Origin: Phycisphaerales bacterium | GTDB lineage: Bacteria; Planctomycetota; Phycisphaerae; Phycisphaerales; UBA1924 | NCBI GenBank assembly: GCA_016709445.1 | Contig: JADJMV010000011.1 | Span: forward strand, 62,001-126,000 | Direction of reading: 5' to 3' | DNA: 64,000 nt | In this document: positions 61,411 to 64,000 of the stretch, piece by piece | How positions within the stretch are numbered: position 1 is the first letter of the stretch | Layout: each line of letters starts with the position of its first letter | Position numbers and translations under genes: made by a program | The notes under the pieces: model-generated | Told to the model about the DNA's origin: nothing | Database searches by the model: none | The model's input: the letters and a program-made list of their open reading frames with translations, nothing else

Positions 61411-63621
61411 ATGCAACGCTTCTCCTTCTGCTTGGTGCTCCTCCTGGGGTGCTTGGCTCCTGCAGCGGCCGGGCAATCCGTGCCGCTCACCAATCCGGGG
61501 TTCGAGTCCGGTCCGACCGGCGCCATGCCCGAGGGGTGGTCGCTCCGGCCACAGTCGTCGCCGGATTTCGCGATCGTGATCTCTGGTCGATCGCCGGCCG
61601 AGGGGCACCAGTGCCTCTCGATGCGGTACTCCGGGCAGGCTCCTCCGACCGGCCGCACATGGGCTGCGGTGGAACAGAGCGTGGATGCGGCGGCCGTCGC
61701 AGGCAGGCGGCTGCGCCTGTCGGGCCGAGTTCGGACCGAGGCGACCGAGACCTGGGGCGGTGGCGGGTTGTGGCTCCGCATCACTCGGGCCGATGGCTCG
61801 GTGTTATTCACGGACAACATGCGGCAGCGGCTCGTGCGCGATGAAGCATGGACCGACTGTACGATCGATGCCGATGTCCCCGACGGCGCCGCGAAGATCG
61901 CGGTCGGCGGGCTGCTGGTCGGCGGTGGCGATGCGTGGTTCGACGACCTCTCATTGACGGCGATTGGGAACACACCCAAGCCCGCCCCGCCTCGAGCGCT
62001 CTCTGAACGCGGACAGGCCAATCTCTGCGCGTTTGCCCGGGCGCTGGGGGTGGTGCGATACTTCAACGCTGACGCTGCGGGGGCGGCGATCGACTGGGAC
62101 GCGTTCACCGCGGCGGCGCTCCCGGCCGTGGAGAGCGCGCCCGACGCCACGTCGCTTCGCACATGTCTCAACGACGTGCTCGGCCCAGTCGCTCCGGGCC
62201 TCCGGATCAGAGTGACTGGTGAGCGCGACGCTCCGTCGCCTTCGCGAGGGGACGGCCAACTCAGACAATGGGTCTATCACGGCTACGGCATGCCGTCGAC
62301 CGGGCAGCCCAATCTCTATTGGCGGAAGCTCATCGAAGTACCGGCAGCCTCGCTCGATGACCACGACCTTTTCTGGCGAGCGGACCTGCCCGCCGGCGTT
62401 TCCTGTGACATACCCCTTGCGACTCCTGACGCAGAGCCCATCGCCGATCCCGGAGCGGTCTCCGTGGCATCGGCGAATGATCGGTGGACGAGACTCGCGG
62501 ACGTCATCACGCTCTGGAACGTGATGGCGCACTTCCACCCCTACCTGACCCAGGGTTCCTGTGATTGGGATGATGCGCTCGGTCCGGCGCTCCAGCATGC
62601 CGCCATCGACGACTCGGGAGCCCAGTTCCTTCGAACGCTGCGAGAGATGACCCGCTGCCTCGGAGATGGTCACGTCTTCGTGGCCTCCGAGGGCGAGGAC
62701 CTCTCGGGGAGCCTGCCACTCGCCTGGCGATGGCTCGGGGACGACCTTGTCGTGACCGGGGTCGGTGATCCGCTGAGCGGCATCACCCTCGGCGACCGGG
62801 TGCTCTCCATCGATGGGCAGGGCGCCCTCGACGCCCTGCAGTCGGTGCAGACGCAGATCAGCGGCTCGCCTCAATGGGTCCGAGAGCAGGCCCCGCGCCT
62901 GCTCTTGATGGGCCGAGCTGGGAGTACGGTCGAATTGCAATTGGAGGCGCCGAACGGCGAAGCAAGGAAAGCGGTCGTGCGCCGCAGAGCCGGGCGAAGC
63001 GCGCCGGAGCCCCGCCCCGAACCAATTACGGAGATCAAGCCCGGCGTTTGGTACGTTGATCTCACCCGCACCACGGACGGGCAACTCGATGACGCGTTGG
63101 ACAAGATTGCTGCCGGGACCGGCGTCATCTTCGACCTGAGGGGGTACCCGCGGATCACCGACCCGCTGAGCTTCTTTGGGCACCTATCCGCCACAGCGTT
63201 GACAAGCGCACACTGGCAAGTCCCCGTGCTGACGAAACCGTTCCAGGACGGAAAAACATTTGGGGACACTGGTCAATGGGAGATAGCGCCGGCAGCGCCA
63301 TTCTTCCCTGCGAAACGAGTCTTCCTGACCGACGGCAGGGCGATCTCCTTCGCCGAATCGTGCCTCGAGATCGTGAAGCACTTCGGGCTCGCCCGCATCG
63401 TCGGCGCCCCCACCGCGGGAGCCAACGGCAATGTGATCCGGGTCGCCTTGGCGGGGGGTTTCCAGGTCACATTCACAGGCATGCTGGTGGAGCACCTCGA
63501 CGGCTCTCGCCTCTTTGGCCTGGGTATTTTACCAGATACTCGTTCCGAGCCCACCCGTCAGGGCATCGCGTCGGGCCGGGACGAGGTGCTTGAAGCGGGC
63601 CTCGCGGCTCTCGCGGAGTAG
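61411..63621 (+). CDS. Exported S41-family peptidase
   Basis: A 736-residue protein. Signal peptide FCLVLLLGCLAPAAAG. Residues about 25-190 form a jelly-roll-like carbohydrate-binding-type domain (NPGFESGPTGAMPEGWSL; AWTDCTIDADVPDGAAKIAV). Next a helical domain (RWTRLADVITLWNVMAHFHP, typical of this S41 subgroup), a PDZ-like part (GITLGDRVLSIDGQGALDAL) and the tail-specific protease core with GRAISFAESCLEIVKHFGLA, where the catalytic Ser is expected in 'ISFAES', and GAPTAGANGNVIRV. The usual catalytic Lys is not obvious, as in other non-CtpA S41 members. GGAGG precedes ATG 61411. Its substrate is unknown. Confidence 0.86.
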   Translation: MQRFSFCLVLLLGCLAPAAAGQSVPLTNPGFESGPTGAMPEGWSLRPQSSPDFAIVISGRSPAEGHQCLSMRYSGQAPPTGRTWAAVEQSVDAAAVAGRRLRLSGRVRTEATETWGGGGLWLRITRADGSVLFTDNMRQRLVRDEAWTDCTIDADVPDGAAKIAVGGLLVGGGDAWFDDLSLTAIGNTPKPAPPRALSERGQANLCAFARALGVVRYFNADAAGAAIDWDAFTAAALPAVESAPDATSLRTCLNDVLGPVAPGLRIRVTGERDAPSPSRGDGQLRQWVYHGYGMPSTGQPNLYWRKLIEVPAASLDDHDLFWRADLPAGVSCDIPLATPDAEPIADPGAVSVASANDRWTRLADVITLWNVMAHFHPYLTQGSCDWDDALGPALQHAAIDDSGAQFLRTLREMTRCLGDGHVFVASEGEDLSGSLPLAWRWLGDDLVVTGVGDPLSGITLGDRVLSIDGQGALDALQSVQTQISGSPQWVREQAPRLLLMGRAGSTVELQLEAPNGEARKAVVRRRAGRSAPEPRPEPITEIKPGVWYVDLTRTTDGQLDDALDKIAAGTGVIFDLRGYPRITDPLSFFGHLSATALTSAHWQVPVLTKPFQDGKTFGDTGQWEIAPAAPFFPAKRVFLTDGRAISFAESCLEIVKHFGLARIVGAPTAGANGNVIRVALAGGFQVTFTGMLVEHLDGSRLFGLGILPDTRSEPTRQGIASGRDEVLEAGLAALAE

Positions 63622-63635
63622 GCGTTTACCCAATT

Positions 63636-63658
63636 CGGATCCCTCGATCCCGATTTTT
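63636..63658 (+). terminator. Terminator after the S41 peptidase gene
   Basis: GGATC and GATCC pair (63637-63641 with 63646-63650), extended by an outer C-G pair with a bulge, followed by ATTTTT. The stem is short. Confidence 0.5.
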
Positions 63659-63704
63659 GGGTCAATGGAACGCTCTGACGCTGTATTTCGGACATAAACA
63701 TCGC

Positions 63705-63748
63705 TATACTCGGATATAGCACGGTCGTGCCGCTCAGCGGCACCGTGC
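63705..63748 (+). promoter_or_regulatory. Possible promoter and 5'-leader hairpin
   Basis: TATACT at 63705-63710 is a good -10 box without a clear -35. Nine bases later a long hairpin begins: GCACG...CGTGC outer pairs and a perfect GTGCCGC/GCGGCAC inner stem with a TCA loop (63719-63748). If transcribed from this promoter, the hairpin would be at the 5' end of a leader of about 250 bases before the ATG at 63966; no gene is seen in 63749-63965. Confidence 0.4.
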
Positions 63749-63965
63749 GGCCCCGGAGCCGTCGTCCCGGACGGAAGGAGGCGTACCCGAGGACAGCAGC
63801 GCCGCGTCGCGGCGCAGTCCAACCACCCCCAGGGTCAGCGGCAGCCCGGCCGGGCGTCGCACTCGACCTTGCGGCGGGCCACACACACCACGCGACACGC
63901 GGGACGTCAGGGCGTCGGGGGCAGGGCCCTCGTGCGGTGTCCCGAAGCCAGAGGAAGCGACCACC

Positions 63966-64000
63966 ATGGAAAGCGGCAGAAACTCGGCAGTCGTCCACGA
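63966..64000 (+). CDS. Start of a gene cut by the window end
   Basis: ATG at 63966 follows AGGAAG at seven bases. Only MESGRNSAVVH can be read. The family cannot be recognised from this. Confidence 0.35.
   Translation, partial: MESGRNSAVVH

Overview
The window is a 64 kb piece of a high-GC (about two-thirds G+C by eye) Gram-negative chromosome. Markers of Planctomycetota, probably class Phycisphaerae, are: a LEPR-XLL secreted beta-helix protein, two secreted proteins ending in a PEP-CTERM-like VPLPPAAGL tail, a DUF1080 protein near a Tat-exported Gfo/Idh/MocA oxidoreductase, a DUF1570 lipoprotein, and divergent membrane proteins with zinc ribbons. Most of the sequence is ordinary chromosomal coding DNA with five tRNA genes. 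I see no rRNA, CRISPR array, prophage or insertion sequence.

Layout. 1-9.9 kb: a cation/proton antiporter cut by the window edge, SixA, a pyruvate dehydrogenase operon (pdhA-pdhB-pdhC, minus strand), a CtpA-like protease and an MFS transporter. 10-24 kb: tRNA-Arg, a frameshifted secreted protein, endonuclease III, a frameshifted membrane protein, a TIM-barrel protein, a DUF1570 lipoprotein coupled to an unusually long ValRS, TPR and zinc-ribbon proteins, an OmpH/Skp homologue, an M29 aminopeptidase, aldose epimerase and a tRNA-Val/Thr/Tyr unit. 24.3-28.7 kb (minus): a compact operon of lysine 2,3-aminomutase, a YkgJ-type cysteine-cluster protein, two ATP-grasp ligases and a GNAT acetyltransferase. 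29-34 kb (plus, divergent): a pyruvate/2-oxoacid:ferredoxin oxidoreductase operon with a GltD-like flavoprotein carrying ferredoxin clusters, then a Fur-family regulator. 34-44 kb: DUF1080, thioredoxin-like, Gfo/Idh/MocA, MFS, semialdehyde dehydrogenase and beta-propeller/phosphoesterase genes. 44-53.3 kb: small envelope proteins around a two-component system and two PEP-CTERM-like proteins. 53.4-64 kb: the LEPR-XLL protein, tRNA-Ser(CGA), an acetate-CoA ligase/GNAT fusion, coaC-rpoZ, DUF3553 and coiled-coil genes, tRNA-Ser(GCT), an S41 peptidase and the start of one more gene.

The best candidate for an undescribed system is the kamA-ykgJ-ATPgrasp-ATPgrasp-GNAT operon. The aminomutase keeps the two aspartates that select lysine, so it should make beta-lysine. 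Two D-Ala-D-Ala-ligase-like enzymes and an acetyltransferase suggest that beta-lysine is then built into a small acylated amide or peptide, perhaps an osmolyte or cell-wall precursor; that function is inference. Pyruvate is handled by both a PDH complex and a POR complex, presumably under different redox conditions. Three genes (near 10,351, 12,070 and 25,050) each lack a single G or C. This looks more like assembly error than decay, so they are described as one gene each.
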